Source: Acidobacteriota bacterium (lineage in GTDB: Bacteria > Acidobacteriota > Thermoanaerobaculia > Multivoradales > Multivoraceae). From it: a stretch of DNA of 64,000 nt. Below are positions 44,873 through 54,474 of this stretch, one piece after another; position 1 is the stretch's first letter; each line of letters starts with the position of its first letter. Both the position numbers and the translations under genes were made by a program. The notes under the pieces are model-generated. The model searched no databases. It saw only the letters and a program-made list of their open reading frames with translations, and was not told the DNA's origin. The stretch covers positions 336,134 to 400,133 of the forward strand of contig JAPPCR010000006.1 in NCBI GenBank assembly GCA_028875725.1. The letters run 5' to 3'.

Positions 44873-45619
44873 ATGGCGAGGGCGCGAACGGTTCCCTGGG
44901 CGGAACTCGACACGATCTTCTTCGACGCCGGCAACACCTTCCTGTCGATGGACTTCGACCGGGTCGCCGCCGTTGCGGCCAGTCTCGGCGTCGAGTGCTC
45001 GGGACGGCAGTTGGAACGTGCCGAGGCGGCAGCGCGGCCGGTGCTCTCGGCGGCCCTGGCCGAGCGGCGGACGACCGAGGGAGGCGGGGCCTTCCGTTTC
45101 TACCTGGGAGCAACTCTAGAGCGGCTGCCGGCATCCAGCCGGGACGGCGTCGAGCTGGAGGCCGCCGTCTCCGGGCTCGCGGAGCGGCTCTTCTCGCCCG
45201 GCCACAACGACCGGCTCTGGAACCGCAGGCTGCCGGGCCGGAGGGAAGCGCTCGAGCGGATCCGCGCGCTCGGCTATCGCATGGTGGTGGTGAGCAACTC
45301 GGACGGCAGCATGGCGCGGACCCTCACCCGGATCGGCATGGACCATCTATTCGACGGTCTCGTGGACTCGACGGTGGTGGGCTTCGAGAAGCCGGATCCC
45401 CGGATCTTCGAGGTTGCGCTCGATCTGGCCGGCGCGCGTCCGGAACGGACGCTGCATGTAGGCGACCTGTACGCCGCCGACGTGGTCGGCGCGTGGGCCG
45501 CCGGCGTTCACGCCGTCCTGCTCGACCCCTGGACTGACTGGCCGGAGATGGATTGCCCGAAGGTGACCGACCTGGACGAGCTGGCGTCGCTGTTGCCGGG
45601 GCCGCCGGGGCGCGCGTGA
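44873..45619 (+). CDS. HAD-superfamily hydrolase
   Basis: 248 residues. Motif I FFDAGNTFL near residue 18 has the nucleophile Asp. Motif II is VVVSNSDGS near 140. Motif III Lys lies in GFEKPDP near 170, and motif IV is HVGDLYAADVVGA near 197. The helical cap is the usual type I. Phosphatase of unknown substrate. It overlaps the following methyltransferase by GTGA. Confidence 0.9.
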   Translation: MARARTVPWAELDTIFFDAGNTFLSMDFDRVAAVAASLGVECSGRQLERAEAAARPVLSAALAERRTTEGGGAFRFYLGATLERLPASSRDGVELEAAVSGLAERLFSPGHNDRLWNRRLPGRREALERIRALGYRMVVVSNSDGSMARTLTRIGMDHLFDGLVDSTVVGFEKPDPRIFEVALDLAGARPERTLHVGDLYAADVVGAWAAGVHAVLLDPWTDWPEMDCPKVTDLDELASLLPGPPGRA

Positions 45620-46440
45620 AGCCCGGGGACCTTCGCCGGCACCGCCATCGGTTCTACGAGGCGGCCGTCCAGAACGTGGAAGTGGACATCGACTTCGTCG
45701 AGCGGGTCTATCGCCGCCTCAACGGACGGCTTCCCGGAACCCTGCGGGAGGACTTCTGCGGCACCGCCTCGCTGGCGAGCGCGTTCGCCGCCCGCAGGCC
45801 CGACAACCGCGCCTGGGGTGTCGACCTCCACCGCCCGACGCTGGACTGGGGCTGGCGCAATCGGGTCGAGGCCAGATGCGTCGAGGACAGCGTGGAGCTC
45901 GAGTGCCGCGATGTCCGCCTCGCGCCCGGCCCGGCGGTCGACGTGCAGGTCGCGTTCAACTTCTCGTTCTTCCTGTTCCCGGGTCGGGGTGAGATGCTGG
46001 ACTACTTCCGGGCGGCGAGGCGCTCGCTCGAGCCGGGAGGCCTGTTCGTGCTGGACGCCTTCGGTGGCACGGACTCGTTTCAGGCGACGACCGAGGACAC
46101 GGAGATCGAGGCCTCGGTGGGCGTCGACGGGATCGCCTTGCCGGCCTTCACCTACAGTTGGGATCAGCTCGCCTTCAACGCCGTCGATCACTGGATGCGC
46201 TGCGCGATGCACTTCACGCCGGAGGGCGGGGAGAAGGTGCGCAACGTGTTCCGCTACGCGTGGCGGATGTGGACCCTGCCCGAGATCCGGGAGTTGCTCG
46301 CCGAGGCCGGCTTCGACGATGTCGAGGTGTACGGCGAGGGCTGGGATGCCGGCACCGGAGAAGGGAACGGCATCTTCCGGCGCCGCACGCGGATGGCGAA
46401 CGAGGGCAGTTGGGTCGTCTACCTGGTGGCGCGCTACTGA
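45616..46440 (+). CDS. Class I SAM-dependent methyltransferase
   Basis: 274 residues from a GTG overlapping the HAD stop. The N-terminus RFYEAAVQNVEVDIDFV and LREDFCGTASLASAFA (motif I region, near residue 43) with WGVDLHRPTL (motif II) mark a Rossmann methyltransferase. FSFFLFPGRGEMLDYFRAA and LEPGGLFVLDAFGG are further motifs. Substrate unknown. The 3' end overlaps the convergent actin-like gene by 7 bases. Confidence 0.85.
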   Translation: MKPGDLRRHRHRFYEAAVQNVEVDIDFVERVYRRLNGRLPGTLREDFCGTASLASAFAARRPDNRAWGVDLHRPTLDWGWRNRVEARCVEDSVELECRDVRLAPGPAVDVQVAFNFSFFLFPGRGEMLDYFRAARRSLEPGGLFVLDAFGGTDSFQATTEDTEIEASVGVDGIALPAFTYSWDQLAFNAVDHWMRCAMHFTPEGGEKVRNVFRYAWRMWTLPEIRELLAEAGFDDVEVYGEGWDAGTGEGNGIFRRRTRMANEGSWVVYLVARY

Positions 46441-47492
46441 TCGCCGCGGGGTCCGGCGAGGCGCAGCCAGTCCTCGTCGCGGACATCTTTGGCCAGGGTC
46501 AGGCCGCCGTCGGAACCGACGAAGACCGGGTCCTTGACCACGCGCACGCGTCCACCGCCCAGTTCGCCGAGCGCATTCTGCAGCGCCGCGCCAAGGCCGC
46601 GGATCAGACCGGATCCGCCGGTCAGAATCACGTTGTTGCGGACTTGGGCCTGGTACTCGGGTTCGACGCGTGCGATCAGGTCGAGCATCGTCTCGCGCAG
46701 CGGCTCCAGGAGGCTCTCGCAGGCGGTGCGCATCGGTTCGGTGATGTCGATCCGGGTCGGTCTGCCGCTTACCGGCGCGTCGACGACGACCGGGCCGCCT
46801 CCGCCCACGAAGGAGTACTTCTCCTTCCACGCGCGAGCCATGTGGATCGACACGGAAGCGTCGGGGAAGCGCTCCTCGATGCGCGCGTGCAGGTGATGGT
46901 CGACGGCGTCGCCCGCGACGGTCAGGGTGCGCTGGTCGCCCTCGGTCGGAAAGCGGCCCATGAGAACGCACAGGTCCGTCGTGCCCGCGCCGATGTCGAC
47001 GACCATCGTGTGGACCAGGGCGTCGAGGCCGTAGGCGACGGCGAACGGTTCCGAGACGATCATCGTGCTCTTGACCTGGCCGTCGAGGATGCGCCGCAGG
47101 TTCTGGCGGTTCACGCGGAGAGTCTCGGCCGGCACGCCGACGACGGCGTGGATCGCCGGCTTCGGATTCCGCCCCTCGGGGACGGCCAGTTCGAGTAGCC
47201 GGCGGACGATCTCGCGCACCGCCTGCTCGTCGCGGGCGGACCCTTCCTTGATCAGGCCCCGCTCAAGCGGTCGGCGCAGATCAAGCATCGGTCGCTTCTC
47301 CAGGGCCTCGATGCCCACGAGCACGTCGCGCTGGAGGACCTTCCGGGCCACCATGTCTCGCGGCCAGCCGACGTAGCTCCGTACCATGTGACGCTCGCCG
47401 TTCGCGGCGGAAATCGAACTGCGCGACGTCCCCAGGTCGATGCCCACCTTGAGCACCGGCGGCTCGGGCATGGCGGCGGTCAGCGTGGTCAT
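46434..47492 (-). CDS. MamK-like bacterial actin
   Basis: 352 residues of the actin/Hsp70 ATPase fold. Phosphate 1 motif KVGIDLGTSRSS at residues 15-26, phosphate 2 VVDIGAGTTDLCVL near 165, and adenosine motif ILTGGSGLIRGLG near 302. RSYVGWPRDMVARKVL, LDLRRPLERGLIKEG and EPEYQAQVRNNVILTGG follow magnetosome MamK more closely than MreB. The start overlaps the amidase stop (TGATG). No other magnetosome gene is in the window. A filament that positions cell-wall machinery is a plausible role. Confidence 0.82.
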   Translation of the reverse strand: MTTLTAAMPEPPVLKVGIDLGTSRSSISAANGERHMVRSYVGWPRDMVARKVLQRDVLVGIEALEKRPMLDLRRPLERGLIKEGSARDEQAVREIVRRLLELAVPEGRNPKPAIHAVVGVPAETLRVNRQNLRRILDGQVKSTMIVSEPFAVAYGLDALVHTMVVDIGAGTTDLCVLMGRFPTEGDQRTLTVAGDAVDHHLHARIEERFPDASVSIHMARAWKEKYSFVGGGGPVVVDAPVSGRPTRIDITEPMRTACESLLEPLRETMLDLIARVEPEYQAQVRNNVILTGGSGLIRGLGAALQNALGELGGGRVRVVKDPVFVGSDGGLTLAKDVRDEDWLRLAGPRGDQ

Positions 47493-48493
47493 CAGGAACC
47501 GGTGAGCTTAGCTTCGAGCAGCAGAGACTCGGCATAGCTCTGGATGCCCGCGTCCAGGGCTTCGGCGATCGACTGGAGGTAGCTCTCTTCACGCAGCCGC
47601 TCGATCTCTTTCGCGTCTGAGAGGCAGGAAACCTCGGCCAGTACGGCCGGCATCTCGGCTCCGATCAGGACCACGAAGGGCGCGGACTTGACGCCGCGGT
47701 TCCGCAGGTCGGGGTTCTCAGCCCGCAGGCGGCCGAAGAGCGACGCCTGAATCGCTGTCGCCAGCGCCCGACTGTCGTCCTGCCGAGCCTGGGCGTACAC
47801 CCCGTTGAGCAAACGGCGCAAGTCGCCGAGGGAGTAGCCCTGTGCCTCCGAGTTCTCGCGCTCGGCAAGAGCGGAGAGTTCGGGATCGTCCGTGGGGCCG
47901 AGATAGTAGGTCTCGACGCCGCAGACCCTGTTCGCCGGCAGCCAGTTCACGTGGATTGAAACGAACACGTCGGCGCCCGCGCGGTTGGCGATCAGGGTGC
48001 GGTAGTCGAGGGCGACGTTCATGTCGGCCTCTCGGGTCATCGCGACCCGGTAGCGGTCGTCCAGCAGGTTGCGCAGCCGGTAAGCGATATCGAGGGCGAG
48101 GGCCTTCTCGGTCAGACCTTCGGCTGCCGTGCCGGGAGAGGAGCCGCCGTGGCCGGGGTCGAGCACGATTCGTTCTACGGGCAGCGGGAAGACGCTCGCG
48201 TCGACGGCTTCCGGCGGGCCGGTGAAGCGGATCTCGGGCGCCGCGTCCAGGCCTCCATCGGTTCCTGCTGCGGGCGGAGCGTCCGGCTCCGGGCGGTTCA
48301 GTTCCAGGTAGCCGAGGGTGGCGGCAGCCGCTACGGGAAGGAGCAGCAGGAGGCTCCATGCCGAGCCACTGCGCGGCCTGCGGACGCGTCCGGCGTCCGG
48401 CTTGTCGCCCGGGCCGAGCGTGCGGCGGCCCAGGTCCTCGTTGTCGCGCACAGCCGCTTCGATCAAGCCGCGTTTGAAGTCCGTGCCGGACAT
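47492..48493 (-). CDS. N-acetylmuramoyl-L-alanine amidase, membrane-anchored (Amidase_3)
   Basis: 333 residues. A cytoplasmic N-terminus (1-45) and one TM segment (SLLLLLPVAAAATLGYL) are followed by a periplasmic amidase domain. Zn/catalytic residues are in order: His in VLDPGHGGSSPG, Glu in GLTEKALA, His in FVSIHVNWLP, and Glu in VLAEVSCLSD. It cleaves the amide bond between MurNAc and the stem peptide. It is translationally coupled to the MamK-like actin, so the two probably work together in wall remodelling or division. Confidence 0.93.
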   Translation of the reverse strand: MSGTDFKRGLIEAAVRDNEDLGRRTLGPGDKPDAGRVRRPRSGSAWSLLLLLPVAAAATLGYLELNRPEPDAPPAAGTDGGLDAAPEIRFTGPPEAVDASVFPLPVERIVLDPGHGGSSPGTAAEGLTEKALALDIAYRLRNLLDDRYRVAMTREADMNVALDYRTLIANRAGADVFVSIHVNWLPANRVCGVETYYLGPTDDPELSALAERENSEAQGYSLGDLRRLLNGVYAQARQDDSRALATAIQASLFGRLRAENPDLRNRGVKSAPFVVLIGAEMPAVLAEVSCLSDAKEIERLREESYLQSIAEALDAGIQSYAESLLLEAKLTGS

Positions 48494-48574
48494 GAATCGA
48501 CGCTACCTGATCGGTCCTCGGCCGGTGCCCCAGGGTTCCAGCGCCTCAAGTAGTCTCGCGTGTTGGTGCAGCCG

Positions 48575-50089
48575 ATGAGCGTTCCCCGATACTCCAGGGC
48601 CGCGTTAGGCCAGCGCAGGGTCTGGCTGTCCCGGCTTCTAGCGGTCGGCGCGCTCGCGCTGGTGGGCTGTAGCGGGGTTCGGCCGCCGGAGCTCGAGGCG
48701 CCGGCGCCGGCCGGCTACGGCGATGATGCGCGTGCTCCGGAAACAGGGTTCGAGGCTGGTCCCGTCGAGGTGGAGTGGTGGACGGCGTTCGGCGATCCCC
48801 TGCTGTCCAGGTTGATCGTCGAGGGGCTGGAGCACAACTCCAGCCTCCGCGCCGCGGCTCTGAACGTCGATGTCGCGCTGGCTCAGGCCCGGCTTGACGG
48901 CGCGGCGCGCAACCCCGAGATCGAAGCGGCGCTCGATCCCGGGCGACGCAAGCAGAACACGGCGCAGAGCGGACTCACGGAAGCGATCCCGATTCCCATT
49001 CCCGGCTTCGAGCCCGGCGGCGTGCGGAGTTTCGCCTTCACGTCCTACGGTCTGGCGCTCAACGTTCGTTGGGAGGTCGACCTGTGGGACCGGCTCGGCG
49101 CACTGACCGCGGCTTCCCTGGCCGAGGCGGCCGCTTCTTCCGCCGACCTCGATGGCGCCCGGCTCTCGATCGCCGGCCAACTCGCGAAGGTGTACTTCGG
49201 GACGGTCGAGGCGGTGCAGCAGGTGGAACTGGCCGAGCGAACCCTGGCCAGCCGCGAACGGACGCGCGATCGCGTCGAGGCCCGCTACCGGCGCGGTGTC
49301 GCGGCGGCGCTGGAGGTGCGGCAGGCGCGAACCCAGGTCGCGACCGTGGAGGCCTCTCTGGCGGCGCAACGGCAGACGCTCGACGGATTGCGCCGGCAGA
49401 TGGAGGTGCTGCTCGGCCGCTATCCCTCCGGTGAGATCGAGGCGGCCGCGGGGCTGCCCGCGCTTCCACCGCTGCCGGAAACCGGAGTGCCGGCCGCCCT
49501 GCTGGGGCGGCGCCCCGATCTGCGGGCGGCGGAGTATCGGGCGGTCGCCGCCTCGGAGCGGCTCCGCGCCGCCCATCGGGCGCTCTATCCGAGCTTCACG
49601 TTGAACGGGTCGGCGGGCACGTCCAGCGGCGAACTCCGGGACTTGCTGGACGGGGACTTCTCGGTCTGGAGTCTCGCCGCCGGCCTGCTCCAGCCCCTGC
49701 TGTCCGGAGGCCGCCTGCGCGCCGGCCGCGACCTGGTGGAAGCCGGACTGGGCGCGGCGGAAGCAAGCTGGCTGCAGACGGCGCTCCAGGCCTTCTCTGA
49801 GGTGGAGTCGGGCCTCGCGGCCGAACGGATGCTCGAGGCGCGAACGGCGGCGCTCGAGCGAGCCGCGATGGAGAGCCGGGAAGCGGAGCGTCTGGCGGAG
49901 GGCCGCTACCGGGAGGGACTCGTTGGCTACCTGCAGGTGCTCGACAGCCAGCGGACGTCGTTTCAGTCGGAGAGCCAGTTGCTCGCGGCCCGACGCCAGC
50001 AACTGGAGTCGCGGACGGACCTGATCCTGGCCCTGGGTGGTGGGGTTTACGCGGAGCCGGCCGCGCCAGCCGCGAGCGGGGGACCCTGA
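48575..50089 (+). CDS. RND efflux outer-membrane factor lipoprotein (NodT/TolC family)
   Basis: 504 residues. Lipobox LALVGCSG (Cys about 32). The OEP domain follows: EWWTAFGDPLLSRLI, two repeats with long helical hairpins, and LLGRRPDLRAAEYR near residue 315. It forms the outer-membrane duct of the efflux pump encoded downstream. An in-frame GTG at 48560 is an alternative start. The adaptor gene follows within 3 bases. Confidence 0.93.
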   Translation: MSVPRYSRAALGQRRVWLSRLLAVGALALVGCSGVRPPELEAPAPAGYGDDARAPETGFEAGPVEVEWWTAFGDPLLSRLIVEGLEHNSSLRAAALNVDVALAQARLDGAARNPEIEAALDPGRRKQNTAQSGLTEAIPIPIPGFEPGGVRSFAFTSYGLALNVRWEVDLWDRLGALTAASLAEAAASSADLDGARLSIAGQLAKVYFGTVEAVQQVELAERTLASRERTRDRVEARYRRGVAAALEVRQARTQVATVEASLAAQRQTLDGLRRQMEVLLGRYPSGEIEAAAGLPALPPLPETGVPAALLGRRPDLRAAEYRAVAASERLRAAHRALYPSFTLNGSAGTSSGELRDLLDGDFSVWSLAAGLLQPLLSGGRLRAGRDLVEAGLGAAEASWLQTALQAFSEVESGLAAERMLEARTAALERAAMESREAERLAEGRYREGLVGYLQVLDSQRTSFQSESQLLAARRQQLESRTDLILALGGGVYAEPAAPAASGGP

Positions 50090-50091
50090 TC

Positions 50092-51264
50092 GTGATGAAG
50101 TGGACCCTGCCGGCCGCGATTCTGGCGGTGGCCGCTCTGGTGGTTGTCGGTCTGGTCCGTTCCAGGCCGGTGGTCGAGACCGCGCCGCGCGAGATCGCGC
50201 CGCCGCCGGTCCGCGTCCTGACCGTTACGCCGACTGCAGTCGACCTGGGCGTTCGTTCCCAGGGCTCGGTCATTCCGGTGACCGAGGCCGACCTGGTCTC
50301 GGAGGTCGCGGGCACGATCGTCTGGACGGCGGAGAGTTTCGAGGTCGGCGGCTTCTTCGATGCCGGCGAGGTCCTGCTGCGGCTTGACCGGCGCGACTAC
50401 GAACTCGCGGTGGCAAGCGCCCGGGCCGCGCTCGCGCAAGCGGGAGTCGGGCTGGCTCGGGAGCAGGCGGAGTCCGATGTCGCGCGCGAAGAGTGGGAGG
50501 AACTGGGAGCCGACGGTGAGCCGGGGCCCCTGGTGCTACGCCAGCCGCAGTTGGCTGAGGCGAGGGCGCAGGTGGAGGCTGCGCTCGCCAACAAGAGGCG
50601 CGCCGAATTGGATCTCGAGCGGACGGCGATCCGGGCGCCCTTCGCCGGCAGGCTGCGCGCGAAGAGGGTCGACCGCGGCGAGTTCGTGAACCGGGGCGTG
50701 CCGCTGGCCACGATCTACGCGGTGGACGCCGCCGAGGTCGTCCTGCCGGTACCCGACTCGGAGCTCGCTTTCCTCGACCTGCCGCTGGGCAGCGAGCTGG
50801 GCGACTCCGGGCCCCGGGTGCTGCTGCGAGCGCAGTTCGCCGGCGGCCGGCACGAGTGGGAGGGCCGGATCGTGCGCGTCGGCGGCGAGATCGACCCGGC
50901 GACCCGAATGGTGAACCTGATCGCGCGGGTGGACGATCCGTACCAGGCGTCCGGGGACCGGCCGCCACTGTCGGTGGGCCTGTTCGTGGACGCGGAAGTG
51001 GTCGGTCGATCGGTGGAGTCCGTGTTCCAGGTACCGCGCGAGGCGCTGGTGGGAGCGGACCGCTTGTGGCTGGTGGAGGACGGCAGGCTGGTCCTGCGTC
51101 AGGTCGGCATCCTGCGCGCGGACCCGGAGGTGGTGATCGTCTCGGACGGCCTGGCGGACGGGGACCGGATCAGCCTCACGATCCTCGAGAGTGCGGTCGA
51201 CGGAATGCGGGTGACGCCGCAGCCGGAGCCTGACGGCCTCGGGACAGGCGGGAGCGGGCCATGA
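50092..51264 (+). CDS. RND efflux periplasmic adaptor (membrane fusion protein)
   Basis: 390 residues. N-terminal anchor TM (LPAAILAVAALVVVGLV). Lipoyl half-motif EVAGTIVWTAESFEVGGFFDAGEVLLRLD, helical hairpin (about 110-165), second half ERTAIRAPFAGRLRAKRVDRGEFVNRG, and a beta-barrel domain with FVDAEVVGRSV. It bridges the permease and the outer-membrane factor. Its stop overlaps the permease start (ATGA). Confidence 0.93.
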   Translation: MMKWTLPAAILAVAALVVVGLVRSRPVVETAPREIAPPPVRVLTVTPTAVDLGVRSQGSVIPVTEADLVSEVAGTIVWTAESFEVGGFFDAGEVLLRLDRRDYELAVASARAALAQAGVGLAREQAESDVAREEWEELGADGEPGPLVLRQPQLAEARAQVEAALANKRRAELDLERTAIRAPFAGRLRAKRVDRGEFVNRGVPLATIYAVDAAEVVLPVPDSELAFLDLPLGSELGDSGPRVLLRAQFAGGRHEWEGRIVRVGGEIDPATRMVNLIARVDDPYQASGDRPPLSVGLFVDAEVVGRSVESVFQVPREALVGADRLWLVEDGRLVLRQVGILRADPEVVIVSDGLADGDRISLTILESAVDGMRVTPQPEPDGLGTGGSGP

Positions 51265-54200
51265 ACGGGATGATCGCCTGGTTCGCCCGCAACGGGGTAG
51301 CGGCGAACCTGTTGATGGTGCTGATCGTGGCGTGGGGCGTGCTCGCCCTGACCGGAATCCCGATCGAGGTCTTTCCGAGCATGGAGACCCAGAGCATCAC
51401 GGTGAACGTTCCCTACCTCGGCGCGGCGCCCGAGGAGGTCGAACAGGGCGTGTGCCTCCGGATCGAGGAGGCGGTACAGGACCTGGAGGGAGTCGACACG
51501 ATCCGGTCCACGGCCGCCGAAGGTTCCGGCACGGTCGTCATCGAACTGGAAACGGACGCGGATACCCGCGAGGTGCTGGACGAGGTCAAGTCGCGGATCG
51601 ACGCGATCACGACTTTTCCGGTGGAGACCGAGAAACCGATCATTCAGGAGGCGCTCATCCGGCGGCGGGTGATTACGGTCGCCATCTACGGTGACGTCGA
51701 GGAGAGGGCGCTCAAGGCGGTCGCGGAGGAGGTTCGGGAAGGGCTCTCCGACCTGCCGGACATCACCCAGGTCGAACTCGACGCGGTGCGGCCGTACGAG
51801 ATCTCGATCGAGGTCTCCGAGGACACCCTGCGGCAGTACGGCCTGACCTTCGACGAGGTCGTACTCGCCGTCCGCCGTTCGTCGGTCGATCTCCCGGGCG
51901 GAGCGGTCCGGGCGCGCGGCGGCGAGATCCTCCTGCGCACGATGGGCCAGGCGTACCGCGGCGACGAGTTCAGCGACATCGTGCTGCGAGCCCGGCCCGA
52001 TGGCAGCCGCCTGGTTCTCGGCGACATCGCAGAGGTGAGGGACGGCTTCGCCGAGACCGACGTGACGTCGCGGTTCGACGGGCAGCCGGTCGCCCTGGTG
52101 CAGGTCTACCGGGTCGGCGACCAGAGCGCGCTGCGACTTGCGCGCCAGGTCAAGGGCTTCGTCGCGGAACGCCAGGCTGCGTTGCCACCCGGCCTTTCGA
52201 TGACGACCTGGCTCGATGACACGGTGCCGTTGCAGGACCGCTTGCGGGTGTTGATCGAAAGCGGTCGGCTTGGTCTGCTGCTCGTGTTCCTGGTGCTGGC
52301 GCTGTTCCTGAAGTTCCGGTTGGCGCTCTGGGTGTCCGTGGGCATCGCAGTGTCCTTCATGGGCGCTCTCGGCCTGCTGCCGCTGGTCGACGTCTCGATC
52401 AACGTGATGTCCCTGTTCGCGTTCATCCTCGTGCTCGGCATCGTCGTCGACGATGCGATCGTGGTCGGCGAGAACATCTATCGCCACTTCGAGATGGGCA
52501 AGTCCGGCCCGCGTGCGGCGATCGACGGCGCGCGTCAGGTGGCGACTCCCGTCACCTTCTCGATCCTCACCACGCTGGCGGCGTTCTCACCGCTGATCAA
52601 CTCCGTTGAAGGCCCGTCGGGAGCGATCGCGAGGACGATCCCGCTGGTCGTCATCGGCTGCCTGGCATTCTCGCTGATCGAGTCCATGCTGGTGCTGCCG
52701 AACCACCTCTCCCACCTGACCCACCGGCACGAGGAAGGGAAGGGCGGACGCTCCCTCTGGGGCTGGGCCATGTTCCAGGGTTTCTTCGCCAACCGGATGA
52801 AGTGGGTGATCGAGCGCGGCTACCGGCCGCTGATCGAGCGGGCGATCGAGTGGCGATACTCCACGGTCGCGATCGGTCTGGCGGTTCTGTTCATCACCGG
52901 GGGCTACGTGTTCTCCGGTCGGATGAAGTTCGAGTTCTTCCCGGACGTCGAGGCCGACAACGCGGTCGTCCTGCTGACGATGCCGCAGGGGACGCCGGCC
53001 TCGACCACCCTGGCCGCCGTGCGCCGCATCGAAGCGTCCGCGTTCGAGCTGGAAGCCGAGTTGGAGGCCGAGGGTCACGCCGACCTGTTCCGCCACGTGA
53101 TGGCGACGGTCGGGTCGCAGCCCTACGCCGCGCTCCAGCAGGCGAGCGGACCGACAGCCAACTTCGAGGTGGCGGTCGCGGCGCCGCACCAGGGCGAAGT
53201 GAACATCGAACTCGCGTCCTCCCAGGAGCGGACGATTCGAGCCACGGAGGTTGCCCGTCGCTGGCGCGACAAGGTGGGCCCGGTGGCCGACGCGGTCAGG
53301 GTCGAGTACACGGCCAGTCTGGTCAGCTTCGGGTCGGCCGTCGATGTCCAGCTCACCGGCCGGAACCTCGACCACCTGCGGGCGGTGGGCGAGGAGATCA
53401 AGGCGCGTCTCGCCGACTATCCGGGCGTGTTCGACATCTCGGATTCGTTCCGCGCCGGCAAGCGGGAGATCCGGCTGGAGCTCGACCGGCGGGCCGAATC
53501 GCTGGGCCTCAGCCTCGAGGATCTGGGCCGCCAGGTGCGCCAGGGCTTCTACGGTGCCGAGGCGCAGCGAATACAGCGAGGCCGCGACGACATACGAGTG
53601 ATGGTGCGCTATCCGGCCGACGAGCGGGAGACGCTGGCGTCGCTCGAGGACATGCGGATCCGCACGCCGACCGGCGCCGAGGTCCCGTTCTCCTTCGCGG
53701 GCCGCGCCGAGTTCGGCCGCGGCTTCGCGACGATTCAGCGGATCGACCGGAGGCGGGTGCTGAACATCACGGCGGATGTGGATCCCGCGGTGGTGACGGC
53801 GAACGAAGTCGTCGGCGACATGGAAGCCAACGTGCTGCCCGCGATCCTGGCCGGCTATCCCGGCGTCGATTTCTCCTTCGCGGGCGAGCAGGAGGAGCAG
53901 CGTCAGACGTTCGAGGGCCTGTTCCGGGCGCTGGGCCTGGCGCTGATCGTCATCTACGCGCTGCTCGCGATCCCCTTCAAGTCCTACCTTCAGCCGCTGA
54001 TCGTGATGAGCGCGATCCCGTTCGGCCTGATCGGAGCGGTGATCGGCCATCGGCTGATCGGCATCAACCTGACCATGCTGTCGCTGCTCGGACTGATCGC
54101 GCTGACCGGAGTCGTGGTCAACGACTCCCTGGTCATGGTCGACTTCATCAACCGGCGGCTCCAGATCGGCATGCCGGTCCACCAGGCGATCCACGATGCC

Positions 54201-54473
54201 GGCGCAGCTCGCTTCCGGCCGATCGTGCTGACCTCGCTGACCACGTTCGTGGGCCTGCTGCCCCTGCTGCTGGAACGGAGTTTCCAGGCCCAGTTCCTGG
54301 TCCCGATGGCGGTGTCGCTCGCCTTCGGGGTCCTGTTTGCGACCGCGATCACGCTGCTGCTCGTGCCGTCGCTCTACGCCATCCTGAACGACTTCCGTTC
54401 CCAACTGGCGATCCACGGCGCGAAGCCTCCGGCGGTCCCACCCGCGGGCGCCGAGCCTGCTGTAGGAGCCTGA
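51261..54473 (+). CDS. RND efflux permease (AcrB/HAE1-like)
   Basis: 1070 residues, full size with 12 predicted helices. TM1 is ANLLMVLIVAWGVLALTGIPIEVFP. The proton-relay Asp pair lies in GIVVDDAIVVGENIYRHFE near residue 400. The second-half repeat is GVVVNDSLVMVDFINRRL near 950. Two large periplasmic domains follow TM1 and TM7. Energy is the proton motive force. The exported compound is unknown. Overlaps the adaptor by 4 bases. Confidence 0.95.
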   Translation: MNGMIAWFARNGVAANLLMVLIVAWGVLALTGIPIEVFPSMETQSITVNVPYLGAAPEEVEQGVCLRIEEAVQDLEGVDTIRSTAAEGSGTVVIELETDADTREVLDEVKSRIDAITTFPVETEKPIIQEALIRRRVITVAIYGDVEERALKAVAEEVREGLSDLPDITQVELDAVRPYEISIEVSEDTLRQYGLTFDEVVLAVRRSSVDLPGGAVRARGGEILLRTMGQAYRGDEFSDIVLRARPDGSRLVLGDIAEVRDGFAETDVTSRFDGQPVALVQVYRVGDQSALRLARQVKGFVAERQAALPPGLSMTTWLDDTVPLQDRLRVLIESGRLGLLLVFLVLALFLKFRLALWVSVGIAVSFMGALGLLPLVDVSINVMSLFAFILVLGIVVDDAIVVGENIYRHFEMGKSGPRAAIDGARQVATPVTFSILTTLAAFSPLINSVEGPSGAIARTIPLVVIGCLAFSLIESMLVLPNHLSHLTHRHEEGKGGRSLWGWAMFQGFFANRMKWVIERGYRPLIERAIEWRYSTVAIGLAVLFITGGYVFSGRMKFEFFPDVEADNAVVLLTMPQGTPASTTLAAVRRIEASAFELEAELEAEGHADLFRHVMATVGSQPYAALQQASGPTANFEVAVAAPHQGEVNIELASSQERTIRATEVARRWRDKVGPVADAVRVEYTASLVSFGSAVDVQLTGRNLDHLRAVGEEIKARLADYPGVFDISDSFRAGKREIRLELDRRAESLGLSLEDLGRQVRQGFYGAEAQRIQRGRDDIRVMVRYPADERETLASLEDMRIRTPTGAEVPFSFAGRAEFGRGFATIQRIDRRRVLNITADVDPAVVTANEVVGDMEANVLPAILAGYPGVDFSFAGEQEEQRQTFEGLFRALGLALIVIYALLAIPFKSYLQPLIVMSAIPFGLIGAVIGHRLIGINLTMLSLLGLIALTGVVVNDSLVMVDFINRRLQIGMPVHQAIHDAGAARFRPIVLTSLTTFVGLLPLLLERSFQAQFLVPMAVSLAFGVLFATAITLLLVPSLYAILNDFRSQLAIHGAKPPAVPPAGAEPAVGA

Positions 54474-54474
54474 C

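Noticed and set aside
46434..47492. Magnetosome gene island
   Set aside because: Only the MamK-like actin is present. No mamA, mamB, mamE or other magnetosome genes nearby.
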